From: Candidatus Caenarcanales bacterium
Lineage (GTDB): Bacteria > Cyanobacteriota > Vampirovibrionia > LMEP-6097
Direction of reading: 5' to 3'
NCBI GenBank assembly: GCA_022447685.1
Contig: JAKVAO010000002.1
Span: 35,342 to 99,341 of the forward strand
DNA: 64,000 nt
Shown: piece by piece, positions 25,790 to 34,794 of the stretch
How positions within the stretch are numbered: position 1 is the stretch's first letter
Layout of the letters: each line of letters opens with the position of its first letter
The notes under the pieces: model-generated
Told to the model about the DNA's origin: nothing
The model's database searches: none
What the model saw: only the letters and a program-made list of their open reading frames with translations
Translations under genes and position numbers: made by a program

Positions 25790-27322
25790 ATGTCGGAACA
25801 AAATTCATCAGCCTTTTTTATGCACAACTTTGCACTCAGGAGTTCACTCGCTGCAAAGTCAGAAATAGTAAGAACTCTCAGAGGGGATATCAGAGATTTC
25901 TTCGGTAGAATCCACGAATACAAGTCCAAGTTCAATGAAAGAACTGTTCGTAAATTAATAAGAAACACTTTCAGACTCAAAAAATCACACTCTGGTGTTG
26001 AACTCGCAGAATTACTATGGCCAGGAATCCAGAATTTCTTGGAGCTAGATATTGATTTCAATCAAGAATATTCTGAATTCGAGAAAAAAGCATTCATCAT
26101 AGTCGTATTAGAAAGAGCTAATAAGTTTTTCAATTTCGAATTTTTGCCTAGAGATACTTTGTTTCAGGTTTTTCTTTTCTATTCTTTACTACTACCTTAT
26201 ATTTCCTCTGTAATATTTAAGTTTTACGGAGAAGAAGTTGAAGAGCTTGATAGCCTGAACAAATTTATGGCAACAAGGCTCAATTATTCAATCAACATCT
26301 CACTATTCCAATTACTTGACCCTGATCTAAACCAAAATACTGTACAAGACTTCAAAGAAGATCTTTCAGAACTCAAAGTATTTTTCTCAATCAAAAAATT
26401 AAAAATCGATGATAAGAGTATCGATACACTAGCATTGCTTTTCAATGAAGCGAAAAATGATTTAACAGCGAAGCTTGATAATTACTTATACAAAGTAAAT
26501 GATTTATCTTTCTTAAAAAGCTCTGAAAACCTTTCTGGAATTTCAATTCTAAACTCATGTTTCTACAACTACATGAATAAGAACTTGAATCTAAGTTCAT
26601 ACGAAGTTTTCAGATCACTTGTTCTTAGTTACGAGTCTTCATTATTTCTAGTTCAAGAGATGAACGACAATATAGATAAACTCAACGATCAAATCCTTGA
26701 TTATAAGTACGATATCAAAGAACAAATTCTTAACCTAAGCTCTGATAAACTCTATGACTTATTTTTCTCTTCTGGTGATTTCATAGCTAAGCTTCTCAGA
26801 GAAACAGTTATAGAATTTTCAGATGAAGCAGGGCATGATTTTGAGAATCTACAAAACTCTCTTCTAGAGTCTAAATCCAAATCACAAGATTTTTATACAG
26901 CTATCAACAGTATTCTAATATGCTCATGCTCATACTTTGACTGTGAGCAACTTAAGGTTAGTTTCTTTAATAAAGTCTGTGATTATATTAGAGTAAATCT
27001 TAAAGAATTAGATTTAATAGACACTGAGGAAAGCCAGATTATTGCTTTAGCTGCTCTTAGTTCGTCTAAAGATGGCATCAACCTGCTTCTCTCAATTATT
27101 AATGATGATGATTTGAAAAATAACTTTGCACAAAATATTAACTTTGAAGAATTGCTTGATTCTTCAATCAACAGCAAATCACAATCACAGAGTGAGATTA
27201 AAGCAGTTGACTACTTCAAACATAATATCCAATTTCAACTTTGGAAAAAAGCTAAATCAGTTCTAAATAGATACCACCAAGCTAACTCTTCTGTTTCAGA
27301 GCTAGATAAAGCTTTAGTTTAA
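25790..27322 (+). CDS. Hypothetical protein
   Basis: A 510-residue, mostly helical soluble protein rich in Leu, Ser, Asp and Phe (LLREDVIEF-like segments, ELDLIDTEESQIIALAALSSSKDGINLLLS). CAAGGAAGCTC before the ATG is a reasonable ribosome site. No signal peptide, membrane span or catalytic motif is recognised. Its stop overlaps the convergent EF-hand gene by 9 nt. Confidence 0.6.
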   Translation: MSEQNSSAFFMHNFALRSSLAAKSEIVRTLRGDIRDFFGRIHEYKSKFNERTVRKLIRNTFRLKKSHSGVELAELLWPGIQNFLELDIDFNQEYSEFEKKAFIIVVLERANKFFNFEFLPRDTLFQVFLFYSLLLPYISSVIFKFYGEEVEELDSLNKFMATRLNYSINISLFQLLDPDLNQNTVQDFKEDLSELKVFFSIKKLKIDDKSIDTLALLFNEAKNDLTAKLDNYLYKVNDLSFLKSSENLSGISILNSCFYNYMNKNLNLSSYEVFRSLVLSYESSLFLVQEMNDNIDKLNDQILDYKYDIKEQILNLSSDKLYDLFFSSGDFIAKLLRETVIEFSDEAGHDFENLQNSLLESKSKSQDFYTAINSILICSCSYFDCEQLKVSFFNKVCDYIRVNLKELDLIDTEESQIIALAALSSSKDGINLLLSIINDDDLKNNFAQNINFEELLDSSINSKSQSQSEIKAVDYFKHNIQFQLWKKAKSVLNRYHQANSSVSELDKALV

Positions 27323-27799
27323 ACTTTGGTTGAAATCTTTCAATTCTTTGACATCAACATAATTATCATCATTAATATCTATGAAATCAAAACTATAAGA
27401 ACCATATTGTTCAAACTCAGATGGAATTATGACGGTATCTTGGTCTAAATCCATTTTTTGGTATTCTAAAAGTAATTTTTTCGAGTAATTTTTTTTAATT
27501 TTCTTTTTCTGACACTCCGCTCTCATACCAAGCCTAAACATAGACTTTTCAAATTCATCGAAAAGAATTTTACCGTTTTTATTGGTGTCAGTTTCTATAA
27601 ATAAACCCAGCCTGTAGACCTTTGCCTCAGCATAACTAATCTTCGAATCTTTATCTCTATCAATTAATAGAAAATCATTTTCCCTAAAATAGAAATTCTG
27701 AATATAGTAACAATCATGCTCAATCTCTAGCTCCTGCTGCTTTTTTTCCTCAGAACTAAAGAGTCCAAAAAAACCAAGCATTAAGATTAAAGGGATCAT
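27314..27799 (-). CDS. Exported or anchored EF-hand calcium-binding protein
   Basis: A 161-residue protein with a hydrophobic head (IPLILMLGFFGLFSS), a signal or anchor. Four EF-hand-type loops are visible: DRDKDSKISYAE, DTNKNGKILFDE, DLDQDTVIIPSE and DINDDNYVDVKE, each with acidic residues at loop positions 1, 3, 5 and 12. Calcium binding is expected; the target is unknown. Its ATG overlaps the stop of the upstream gene (27796) by 4 nt, so the two are co-translated. Two Cys in the middle region are unusual for EF-hand proteins. Confidence 0.75.
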   Translation of the reverse strand: MIPLILMLGFFGLFSSEEKKQQELEIEHDCYYIQNFYFRENDFLLIDRDKDSKISYAEAKVYRLGLFIETDTNKNGKILFDEFEKSMFRLGMRAECQKKKIKKNYSKKLLLEYQKMDLDQDTVIIPSEFEQYGSYSFDFIDINDDNYVDVKELKDFNQSLN

Positions 27800-28377
27800 G
27801 TATAGAAATTATTACCAATTGGTCTAATACTTTCAAGCTCTCCAGTTTCACCAAAGCTAAATAAATAAGTTTTATCCCACTCAAAGTTACCAACATTAGC
27901 ACCCTGAATCATGAGTTTCTCATCAAGCAGACCAACTCTAACTTTCTGGCAGTCTTTTTGCTCATCGTTGAGAATAGTACCATCACCTTGCTTATACACG
28001 ATCAAATCCATATCTTCGTCGTATTGAGCTTCGCCATCGTCATTTACTAAAAACCATACTAAATCGTCTTCTTGTGTCTGAAGAGCATTAACCGCTTCTT
28101 CAATAAAACGCCTATTAAGCTTAATCGCTTCTATTACATTTGCGCTTTCAGGTATAGATTCAAAATAAGTGAGTAAAGTGTTTTTGCGCACCTTTGCTAA
28201 AACAAATTTCTCAGTCTCATTATCTTTACTGTCTTCTCTTTCCTGAACTGAAGCATTGTTATATTTCTTTTCTCTATGTACTTTAGAGAACATAGGAAAT
28301 ATACTCTTCAGAGTTTGTATGAATTCATCACCTAAGTTTGCCATTTTGTCCGCCCGTTTCTTGTTTCTTAACATCAT
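27796..28377 (-). CDS. Hypothetical protein co-translated with the EF-hand protein
   Basis: A 193-residue soluble protein starting at or just after 28377, where GGGGGGCAA gives a strong ribosome site. The start region has MM and a later Met at residue 11. The body is acidic (DDDLVWFLVNDDGEAQYDEDMDLIVYKQGDG) and ends in a strand-rich part. The 4-nt stop/start overlap with the EF-hand gene implies joint function. No family is recognised. Confidence 0.6.
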   Translation of the reverse strand: MMLRNKKRADKMANLGDEFIQTLKSIFPMFSKVHREKKYNNASVQEREDSKDNETEKFVLAKVRKNTLLTYFESIPESANVIEAIKLNRRFIEEAVNALQTQEDDLVWFLVNDDGEAQYDEDMDLIVYKQGDGTILNDEQKDCQKVRVGLLDEKLMIQGANVGNFEWDKTYLFSFGETGELESIRPIGNNFYT

Positions 28378-28575
28378 TTGCCCCCCGATGTAATGATATT
28401 TTAAATCTTGAAGTTTATATTTTATTTAAGATCTAGAAGGTTATATTGTATATTATCCACTTATCTTTAAATTCGTCACCCATCAAAAGTACTTTTATTT
28501 TAATTTTATTATTTATAGCAAGGGTTTCAGCCTTTAGTATGAGCCCAAGGAATGAAGATTAAATTTCTCTCATAC

Positions 28576-29316
28576 TTATGTATGATTGCTTATTATCTCT
28601 AGAATATCTTCGTGATCTTCGAGCTTATCCATAGCTTTTTCCACCAAAGATAAATTTTCTTCGTCTTGGATTTCGACACTGGCACTGGCTATTAATTCAA
28701 CCTTGGCATCTATCAATTCGTATTCACTTGATTGTTCTATGTAATTACTAATTTCCGTCAAATTATCAGTATTACAAGTTATTAGTATTTCAGTTTCATC
28801 ATCACAATAAATATCATTAAGCTCTAGCTCAAGAAGATCATTAAAAAGCTTTTCTTCCTTATCTTGAGTCCAGTCAGAGTCTTTTTTGACGAATATGTGA
28901 CCAAACTTATCAAATAAATAAGCAACGCAACCAGCACTCCCGAGAGATCCTTCAGATCTAGCCAAAATACATTTGATGTCCTGTACTGTTCTCTTCAGAT
29001 TGTCTGTAGCTGCAAAAATCATCAAAGCGACACCGCCTGGAAGGTAAGCCTCATAAGTCACTTCTTTAAGCTGCTCGCCTTTATTTGAAGAACCAGAACC
29101 TTTTTCAATAGCACCCTCAATAGTGCTTTTGGACATACCTGCTTCTTTAGCATCATCTATAGCTGTTCTTAACTTAAAATTGAGTTTAGGGTCATCTCCA
29201 CCGCTCTTCGCTGCAAGAATAATTTTCTTACTCAACTTTGCTAGATTAGCTGCTTTTCTTCCGTCTTTAACAGCTTTTTGTCTTTTAATTTTGGACCACT
29301 TATTATGACCAGCCAT
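28576..29316 (-). CDS. yebC: YebC/PmpR (TACO1) family protein
   Basis: A 246-residue protein of standard length. The N-terminal signature AGHNKWSKIKRQKAVKDGRKA is diagnostic, followed by GGDDPKLNFKLRTAIDDAKEAGMSKSTIEGAIEKGSG with small variations. The family was described as transcription regulators and is now also linked to translation of proline-rich stretches. It lies 3 nt after a response regulator gene on the same strand, so the two are co-transcribed. The C-terminal domain is more acidic than in E. coli. The product is cytoplasmic. Confidence 0.93.
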   Translation of the reverse strand: MAGHNKWSKIKRQKAVKDGRKAANLAKLSKKIILAAKSGGDDPKLNFKLRTAIDDAKEAGMSKSTIEGAIEKGSGSSNKGEQLKEVTYEAYLPGGVALMIFAATDNLKRTVQDIKCILARSEGSLGSAGCVAYLFDKFGHIFVKKDSDWTQDKEEKLFNDLLELELNDIYCDDETEILITCNTDNLTEISNYIEQSSEYELIDAKVELIASASVEIQDEENLSLVEKAMDKLEDHEDILEIISNHT

Positions 29317-29319
29317 AAA

Positions 29320-29775
29320 CTATTCCATGTTCTTTATGGTGATTATAGCGTGGTTAATTTTGGTAGCAAGAGTGGACATAGTAGGATTCTTCACAACAAA
29401 AGAATCTATACCATTATCAAAAGCACTCTCATAGGTCTCATCTGACCTATCACCAGTAACCATTAAAGTTAAAATATTTTCAAAAGCCTGATTACTCTTA
29501 ATCTTCTCCAGCAGTTCGATACCACTAATCCCAGGAAGGTTTTTGTCGATCATAATAATATTAGGCAAAGCCTCTTGATCGTTTTGGAATTTTTCATTTA
29601 GATATTGAATAGCTTCTTCGCCATCTTCTATCCATTTGGTTTGAATAGGATAACTTAGATCAGCAAGCGAATCCTTGTATAAATAATAATCATCCATATT
29701 ATCCTCGATTATCAAGATATTAATTTTATCTTTGAGAAGATTATGAGGAAAGGTCTCGATCTTAAAATCCAACAT
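29320..29775 (-). CDS. Single-domain response regulator (Rcp/CheY-like)
   Basis: A 151-residue receiver domain with no output domain. The acidic pocket is in ILIIEDNMDD, the phospho-acceptor Asp in IIMIDKNLPGISG (about residue 71), the conserved Thr in LMVTGDRSDE and the Lys in FVVKNP. The length and the N-terminal EDNMDDYYLYKDSL resemble the small Rcp-type receivers common in Cyanobacteria. The partner kinase is not in the window. It is the upstream partner of yebC. Confidence 0.88.
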   Translation of the reverse strand: MLDFKIETFPHNLLKDKINILIIEDNMDDYYLYKDSLADLSYPIQTKWIEDGEEAIQYLNEKFQNDQEALPNIIMIDKNLPGISGIELLEKIKSNQAFENILTLMVTGDRSDETYESAFDNGIDSFVVKNPTMSTLATKINHAIITIKNME

Positions 29776-29871
29776 ATACTAGTATTTTTTCCACATTTAG
29801 AAAAAAATCCACTAGATATTTAGGAAATTTAAAATTAATATTTCAGAAATTGAAATATTATTTAGAAGTAC

Positions 29872-30612
29872 TTACTTTACCTGCTCTATGATACGTAGCG
29901 CTCGCTCATAATCAGCTTGAGTGTCTATACCTATAGAAGAAGATTTGACTTCTATCATCTTGATTTTGATTTGGTTTTCTAAAGCTCTTAACTGTTCAAG
30001 TTTCTCAAGACTTTCGAGCTGACTTTCAGGAAGCCTTGCAAGTGTAAGTAAAGCATCTCTTTTGTAGACATAGAGCCCCAAGTGTTTTTTGAATTTGAAA
30101 TCCTGGATCAGGTTATTACGGACAAAAGGAATAGTAGAACGTGAAAAATAAAGAGCAAAATCGTTGATATCAGTAACAACCTTAACGTTATTAGGGTTAT
30201 TAATATCTGCTGGATCATTAATATAATGGTAAATACTGAGCATCTCTAACTGCAGATCGTGCAGAAAAGGCTCCAAACTTCTATCTATATCCTCTGGGTT
30301 TATAAACGGCTCATCCCCCTGAACATTAACAATAATGTCCCAATCACTATTAGCATCTGCAAGCTCTGCAATCCTATCAGTACCTGACTTATGCTCCACC
30401 TTGGTCATAGCAACACTTTCAGTAAAAGTCTTAGCATGATCATAAATTCTCTGATCATCAGTTGCAATAACGATTTCATCTAAGTGTTTAACTTGCTTAA
30501 CTTGATCATAGACCATCTCTAGAATAGTCTTATTGCCAAGCTTGAGCAGTGGTTTTCCTGGAAGACGCGAACTCTCGTAACGAGATGGAATAACAGCAAC
30601 TTTTTTATTCAT
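29872..30612 (-). CDS. kdsB: 3-deoxy-manno-octulosonate cytidylyltransferase (CMP-KDO synthetase)
   Basis: A 246-residue enzyme activating KDO with CTP for lipopolysaccharide inner-core assembly. Recognised by VIPSRYESSRLPGKPLLKLG near the N-terminus, then EIVIATDDQRI, SGTDRIAELA and VNVQGDEPFI. Length and motifs are normal. It implies an LPS-bearing outer membrane. It sits 15 nt after the SGNH-like gene, with AAAGGG upstream, as part of a trkH-SGNH-kdsB run. Confidence 0.94.
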   Translation of the reverse strand: MNKKVAVIPSRYESSRLPGKPLLKLGNKTILEMVYDQVKQVKHLDEIVIATDDQRIYDHAKTFTESVAMTKVEHKSGTDRIAELADANSDWDIIVNVQGDEPFINPEDIDRSLEPFLHDLQLEMLSIYHYINDPADINNPNNVKVVTDINDFALYFSRSTIPFVRNNLIQDFKFKKHLGLYVYKRDALLTLARLPESQLESLEKLEQLRALENQIKIKMIEVKSSSIGIDTQADYERALRIIEQVK

Positions 30613-30627
30613 AATTTATAACCCTTT

Positions 30628-31731
30628 CTAGCTATCGATTACAACTTCATCTATAGCAGATTTAATAAGCTTATGCCCTTCTAGATTAGGTTGGTTAAAG
30701 CCATTAGCGAACAACTTCATTCTTTGTTCAGGAACTATAGGGAACTTACTACATGTATCAGCAAAAGCTATTTTATTCCTTAAAGCGATTTGCTTACAAA
30801 TTTTATTCCAAGCATCTATCTGTAATTCAGAGGTGTCAATGTTAGCATTTGGTCTTTGCGCTGCTGGACAAGCTTCTGGGACATGAGGTATTGGACCAAC
30901 TAAAATAATTTTGATTTGGTTAAGTCTCAGGAACTTAATTATATATTCAAGTAAAACTTCAAAACCGAGTAAGGCATTAGGTCCAAGCCAAGTATCATTG
31001 ATCCCATAATTAATAATCACTAAATCTGGTCTATATTGAATTACATCTCTGCCTACATATAAAACTGCATCCAAAATTCCTGCACCAGAGATACCGTTAT
31101 TGATAATTTCAATCTCTGAGGCATCCTTGAGAGAAGATTTCCACATTTGATGAAAAGTTTCTTTTGGTCTGATTTCCCAGTTATTCTGCAATCCTAATGT
31201 GACATTGTCGCCAATAGCAATTATTTTCTTGACACCTTCAAGATTAACTTTATTTAGTTTAAGTTGGGTTTCATCTTCTTCTTTAGCCTCTAGGAAAGGG
31301 ATAAGATTCTGATTCATAGGATCTACATCTAAACCTGAACGCAAAGCACAATAAATCCCCATTCCAAACGCAAATCTAATAGCTTCAAGATTGGATTCAT
31401 CAGTACTAGTTTTCAATAAAGTATTAATTACCTGCAACCACTCACCTGGATCTAAGGCATTATCAAACCTAAATTTATCCACCATTTCCTTGCAGTTTGC
31501 AGGAACGTATTCAAGCACATTCGTTAGCTTCTCGAGAGTCTGATCGACTTTATTAATAAGATCTTCACGCTGATCAAGCTGCATTGCATTACGGTAACAG
31601 TTAAATGCATGTGGAAAAAATCTAATCAGATTAGCATAATCACCAGCAGCTTCCCAATCCTCGGCTGTAGCTAGGTTCGAGTCTTGTTTGAGTGACTTAA
31701 ACATCAATTCAGTAAGTCTTAAATCTTGCAT
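30628..31731 (-). CDS. SGNH/GDSL-hydrolase-fold protein with replaced catalytic residues
   Basis: A 367-residue protein. Residues 1-150 are helical, partly TPR-like. From about 168 an SGNH-hydrolase fold is evident: IIAIGDNVTLG (block I), INNGISGAG (block II Gly), VIINYGINDTW (block III, Asn245 present) and a block V-like NGFNQPNLEGHKLI. In active members block I is GDS and block V is DxxH. Here the Ser is Asn176, and Asn343 and Asn346 stand at the Asp and His positions, so the Ser-His-Asp triad is missing in my alignment by eye. It may be a binding protein or use other residues (His353 is nearby). No signal peptide. It lies between trkH and kdsB in one run, which hints at envelope work. Confidence 0.7.
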   Translation of the reverse strand: MQDLRLTELMFKSLKQDSNLATAEDWEAAGDYANLIRFFPHAFNCYRNAMQLDQREDLINKVDQTLEKLTNVLEYVPANCKEMVDKFRFDNALDPGEWLQVINTLLKTSTDESNLEAIRFAFGMGIYCALRSGLDVDPMNQNLIPFLEAKEEDETQLKLNKVNLEGVKKIIAIGDNVTLGLQNNWEIRPKETFHQMWKSSLKDASEIEIINNGISGAGILDAVLYVGRDVIQYRPDLVIINYGINDTWLGPNALLGFEVLLEYIIKFLRLNQIKIILVGPIPHVPEACPAAQRPNANIDTSELQIDAWNKICKQIALRNKIAFADTCSKFPIVPEQRMKLFANGFNQPNLEGHKLIKSAIDEVVIDS

Positions 31732-31751
31732 GATTAACTATTATGACACGC

Positions 31752-33122
31752 CTAACCAATCAATATAGCTTCTTCACTATATTTAATTCTTTTGTACTTA
31801 TCTTCTGGAATAACCGCCATCAAAAATAATAGAGGACCTGGTCTACCGATAATCATGCAAACACAAAGAATAATCAAAGATAATGGCGATAAATCTCCTG
31901 TGATTCCTGTGGACAAACCAACTGTAGTAAAGGCAGAAGTAACCTCAAAAAGCTGCTCAATAAATCTTTGCCCCTTCTCTGCTTCAAGAATACTGATAAA
32001 GAAAGTTGCAGCAAGAATACCAACAACTGTAGCAATAAATACCACTATAGACCTCTGCTGGACTACTTTAGGGATAGCACGATTAAAAAGCTTTGTATCT
32101 GGACTTTCACGCAAACTACTCCACATCAACAGAAAAACCACAGCAAGAGTAGTTACTTTGATTCCACCACCTGTCCCTCCAGGACAAGCTCCTATAAACA
32201 TCCAAACAATAAGAAAAATCAAACTCGCATCACCAAGGAAATTGAGAGGGATGGAGTTAAAACCAGATGAGCGAGATGCTATCGATTGGAAAAATGCAAG
32301 AGAGAAATTATCGAAGTGAGATCTAAACTCTGTAAACAAATCACCGAGTGCATAAATAAGAAGAGTCTGGGTTAAAACCCCGAATAATAAAAGGGCAAAT
32401 GTAACTTTAATAGAGACTCTGGTATGCAGTGATAGATTGAAAAAACTGCCTTTCCGCTTCTTCTGAACCAGTTTCATCCACAGCTCATTCAAGACTGTAT
32501 AGCCCAAACCACCAATAATAGGAAGTAAAGAAAAAATCGATAAATAAAAGTAATTATCACGAAAAGAACATAAACTATCTGTGTACAAACTTAGTCCAGC
32601 ATTACAAAAAGCTGAGACAGAGTGGAAAACAGCAGCAAATATTCCTTTGGAGACGCCATCGTGTTCAATCGAATGATAGAGCATCATTAGGAAGCCAACT
32701 GTTTCAATAGCTAAAGTAAAAATTCCTATCTTGATTACAAAGCCAGTAAAATCGATTTTTCTATCACTGTTATTAGACATATCAAAGATTTTGCTGTCGC
32801 TGTATGAAATCTTTTTGCCGAGCATATAAAGAAAAATAGTAGTTATGGTCATATAACTCAAACCACCAACTTGCATCAAAATCAATGTCACAAACTGACC
32901 AAATAAAGAAAACTCTCTTCCTATATCCACCACAGCAAGTCCAGTCACGCATACAGAACTAACCGACATGAAAAAAGAACTGACAAAATCACGTGCCTGC
33001 CCATTGGAGTTAGAGATGGGCAACATTAAAATAAAGGAACCAATGAAACAGAGAATCACAAAGCTGAGCATGGTGAACTGAGCTGGATTCAATTTGTTCA
33101 ATTTATTTTTAAGTTGTGCCAT
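31752..33122 (-). CDS. trkH: Potassium uptake protein, TrkH family (membrane subunit)
   Basis: About 456 residues from ATG 33122 with about ten membrane segments. Selectivity-filter-like loops are visible: SSVCVTGLAVVDIG, SAFCNAGLSLYTDS, SRSSGFNSIPL and SAFTTVGLSTGITGDLS. CPGGTGGGIKVTT is characteristic of the family. A longer TTG start at 33167 is possible but adds nothing conserved. Its cytoplasmic partner TrkA/KtrA is not in the window. The gene heads a minus-strand run with the SGNH-like gene and kdsB. TATAAT lies about 17 nt before the ATG; the promoter is divergent from that of rpmH. Confidence 0.93.
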   Translation of the reverse strand: MAQLKNKLNKLNPAQFTMLSFVILCFIGSFILMLPISNSNGQARDFVSSFFMSVSSVCVTGLAVVDIGREFSLFGQFVTLILMQVGGLSYMTITTIFLYMLGKKISYSDSKIFDMSNNSDRKIDFTGFVIKIGIFTLAIETVGFLMMLYHSIEHDGVSKGIFAAVFHSVSAFCNAGLSLYTDSLCSFRDNYFYLSIFSLLPIIGGLGYTVLNELWMKLVQKKRKGSFFNLSLHTRVSIKVTFALLLFGVLTQTLLIYALGDLFTEFRSHFDNFSLAFFQSIASRSSGFNSIPLNFLGDASLIFLIVWMFIGACPGGTGGGIKVTTLAVVFLLMWSSLRESPDTKLFNRAIPKVVQQRSIVVFIATVVGILAATFFISILEAEKGQRFIEQLFEVTSAFTTVGLSTGITGDLSPLSLIILCVCMIIGRPGPLLFLMAVIPEDKYKRIKYSEEAILIG

Positions 33123-33150
33123 TAAATAGTCAGCCCTAATTATAAAACTA

Positions 33151-33180
33151 TAGACAGATTTAAGCAAAGTAAGTTATAAT
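33151..33180 (+). promoter_or_regulatory. rpmH-rnpA promoter
   Basis: TAGACA 33151-33156, an 18-nt spacer, TATAAT 33175-33180, then 11 nt to the rpmH ATG. The leader would be only about 4 nt. Confidence 0.6.
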
Positions 33181-33191
33181 ATTCCTTCGCT

Positions 33192-33326
33192 ATGAAACAA
33201 ACATTAGGTGGCACTAGTAGAAAAAGAAAAAAAACCAGCGGTTTTAGAGCTAGAATGGCGTCGCCTACAGGTCGTCGTGTTCTTAAGAGAAGAAGAGCTA
33301 GAGGCCGTAAAGCTATTTCTTTATAA
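33192..33326 (+). CDS. rpmH: 50S ribosomal protein L34
   Basis: A 44-residue highly basic protein: [17 protein letters not shown], then [20 protein letters not shown]. This is unmistakable L34. The TLGGT...SGFRARM form is the one I know from Cyanobacteria-related lineages. It is followed without any gap by rnpA, whose GTG directly abuts the L34 stop. dnaA, often upstream of rpmH, is absent here; trkH is divergent instead, so there is no sign of oriC. Confidence 0.97.
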   Translation: MKQTLGGTSRKRKKTSGFRARMASPTGRRVLKRRRARGRKAISL

Positions 33327-33719
33327 GTGCTTAAACGCGAGGAAAGATTAAAGTACAACGGTCTTTTCTTACAAGCCTTTGAAAAAGGCAGGACACTTAA
33401 GTCTGATAATTTTCGTATAACTTATACTAAAACAAGAGGAGATTACTCTGATAAATTGCCTTATGTTGGCTTCGTTGTTTCAAAGAAATTCTCCAAAAAA
33501 GCAGTAATTCGCAACAAGTACAAACGCGCTATGCGTGAAATCTATAGATTATTTCGTATGGATTCAAAAAAAGCTGAATCGCTTAAAAAAATTGGCTTAC
33601 TCGTTATCGCAATTAAAAACCATGTAACTGCTAGTAAAGATATATCGGTATTTAATAAATATCAAGAGGAACTTAAAACTGCTCTTGATAAGGTGATTCT
33701 GCAAACAAATTCAAAATAA
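33327..33719 (+). CDS. rnpA: Ribonuclease P protein component
   Basis: A 130-residue basic protein starting at GTG 33327, directly after the rpmH stop. It has the family order: LKREERLK near the N-terminus, GFVVSKKFSKKAVIRNKYKR (RNR region) and AMREIYRLF. With the RNase P RNA it removes tRNA 5' leaders. The rpmH-rnpA order is conserved in bacteria; yidD and yidC, which often follow, are missing here. Confidence 0.95.
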   Translation: MLKREERLKYNGLFLQAFEKGRTLKSDNFRITYTKTRGDYSDKLPYVGFVVSKKFSKKAVIRNKYKRAMREIYRLFRMDSKKAESLKKIGLLVIAIKNHVTASKDISVFNKYQEELKTALDKVILQTNSK

Positions 33720-33754
33720 TATAAAAAAGCAACAAAACCCATCTATTTATAAGT

Positions 33755-34768
33755 ATGGCAAGATTTCACTCGATGGATATCACATATCCCAAAATAGACA
33801 TGAATTTCAGTGTCAAATTACCCGATTATGGGTTACCCGTTAGTGATATAAATGATAAATTTACTCCTGCCAATATCAATTTAAGTGAAAATAATAAACT
33901 AAATCAAATCATTAGATCTGGTGAATTGGATAAATTAGAAAATCAGCAGATTGTACTTAGAGATGAAGAGTATTATAAATTCGCAGCTCTAATGGTTTTA
34001 GAAACTGATGTAGCAGGCATTGAGAGAAACGAAATTGATCCTAAAAGACCTGAAAATACTGAAAATGCTACTAAAACAACTAAAGAAGAAATGGCGAAAG
34101 TATTAGTTTCAGCATGGACTCGCCACATTGCTCAAACCCAAAATAGCTTAGAGAATAAAGCTAGAGTTCCAAGCGACAATAGAGAAGGACTTAATTTTGG
34201 TTCTAGAACTAATAGCTTGACTGGCACTATGTATGCTCCAGGACAATATCAGCCGATTTTTGACAATAGTGGATTTAGCGCTATAAGCAACGAGGAAAAA
34301 GCTATAAGAAACATTATGTCTTATAAGAACGCTGATTATGCAACAGCCAAAAAAAGACTAAATCTGGCAAAAGAAGTATTGAAAGATAAGACATTATTAA
34401 AAGATACAGCAATTAAGCTTGGTGGTAGAACTGACTTTTTGGGTGCAAATCAAAATATGTCTCTAGAACAAGATAGAAAACCACTATATAGTAAAGGAAA
34501 AGAAGGCTACACAAACTTCTATATGTATCCTAGAAATATAAGCAATAAGCAAAAAGACTATCTAAAAAACATTCAGGCAAAAATCGCAAAATCTCCTCCA
34601 GCTGCGTTTATCTCAGAATCAGAACAAGTAGCTATTAAGCAAAATATAGAAACTGATCTCCAAAATCAAATTGCAAGTAAATTATTTGATGAAAAACCTA
34701 CTACAAATCCAGCTATAGATTTAAGACCTAATAATATGATCGGAATCACCCTGGATGAAGAATATTAA
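33755..34768 (+). CDS. Hypothetical protein
   Basis: A 337-residue soluble protein with a polar, Asn/Lys-rich sequence, helical in the middle (NADYATAKKRLNLAKEVLKDKTLL) and at the end (EQVAIKQNIETDLQNQIASKLFDE). No signal peptide, membrane span or motif. TATTTATAAGT just before the ATG again suggests a very short leader. Convergent with the next gene, with no terminator seen in the 26-nt gap. Confidence 0.55.
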   Translation: MARFHSMDITYPKIDMNFSVKLPDYGLPVSDINDKFTPANINLSENNKLNQIIRSGELDKLENQQIVLRDEEYYKFAALMVLETDVAGIERNEIDPKRPENTENATKTTKEEMAKVLVSAWTRHIAQTQNSLENKARVPSDNREGLNFGSRTNSLTGTMYAPGQYQPIFDNSGFSAISNEEKAIRNIMSYKNADYATAKKRLNLAKEVLKDKTLLKDTAIKLGGRTDFLGANQNMSLEQDRKPLYSKGKEGYTNFYMYPRNISNKQKDYLKNIQAKIAKSPPAAFISESEQVAIKQNIETDLQNQIASKLFDEKPTTNPAIDLRPNNMIGITLDEEY

Positions 34769-34794
34769 GGCATCCAACAAAAACCTAACTTAAC

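Noticed and set aside
31792..32319. Plus-strand ORFs inside trkH
   Set aside because: They are antisense to a conserved membrane protein and have no ribosome site or recognisable domain.
33123..33191. Chromosome origin beside rpmH
   Set aside because: No dnaA gene, no DnaA-box cluster and no AT-rich unwinding repeats; only divergent promoters fit in the short gap.
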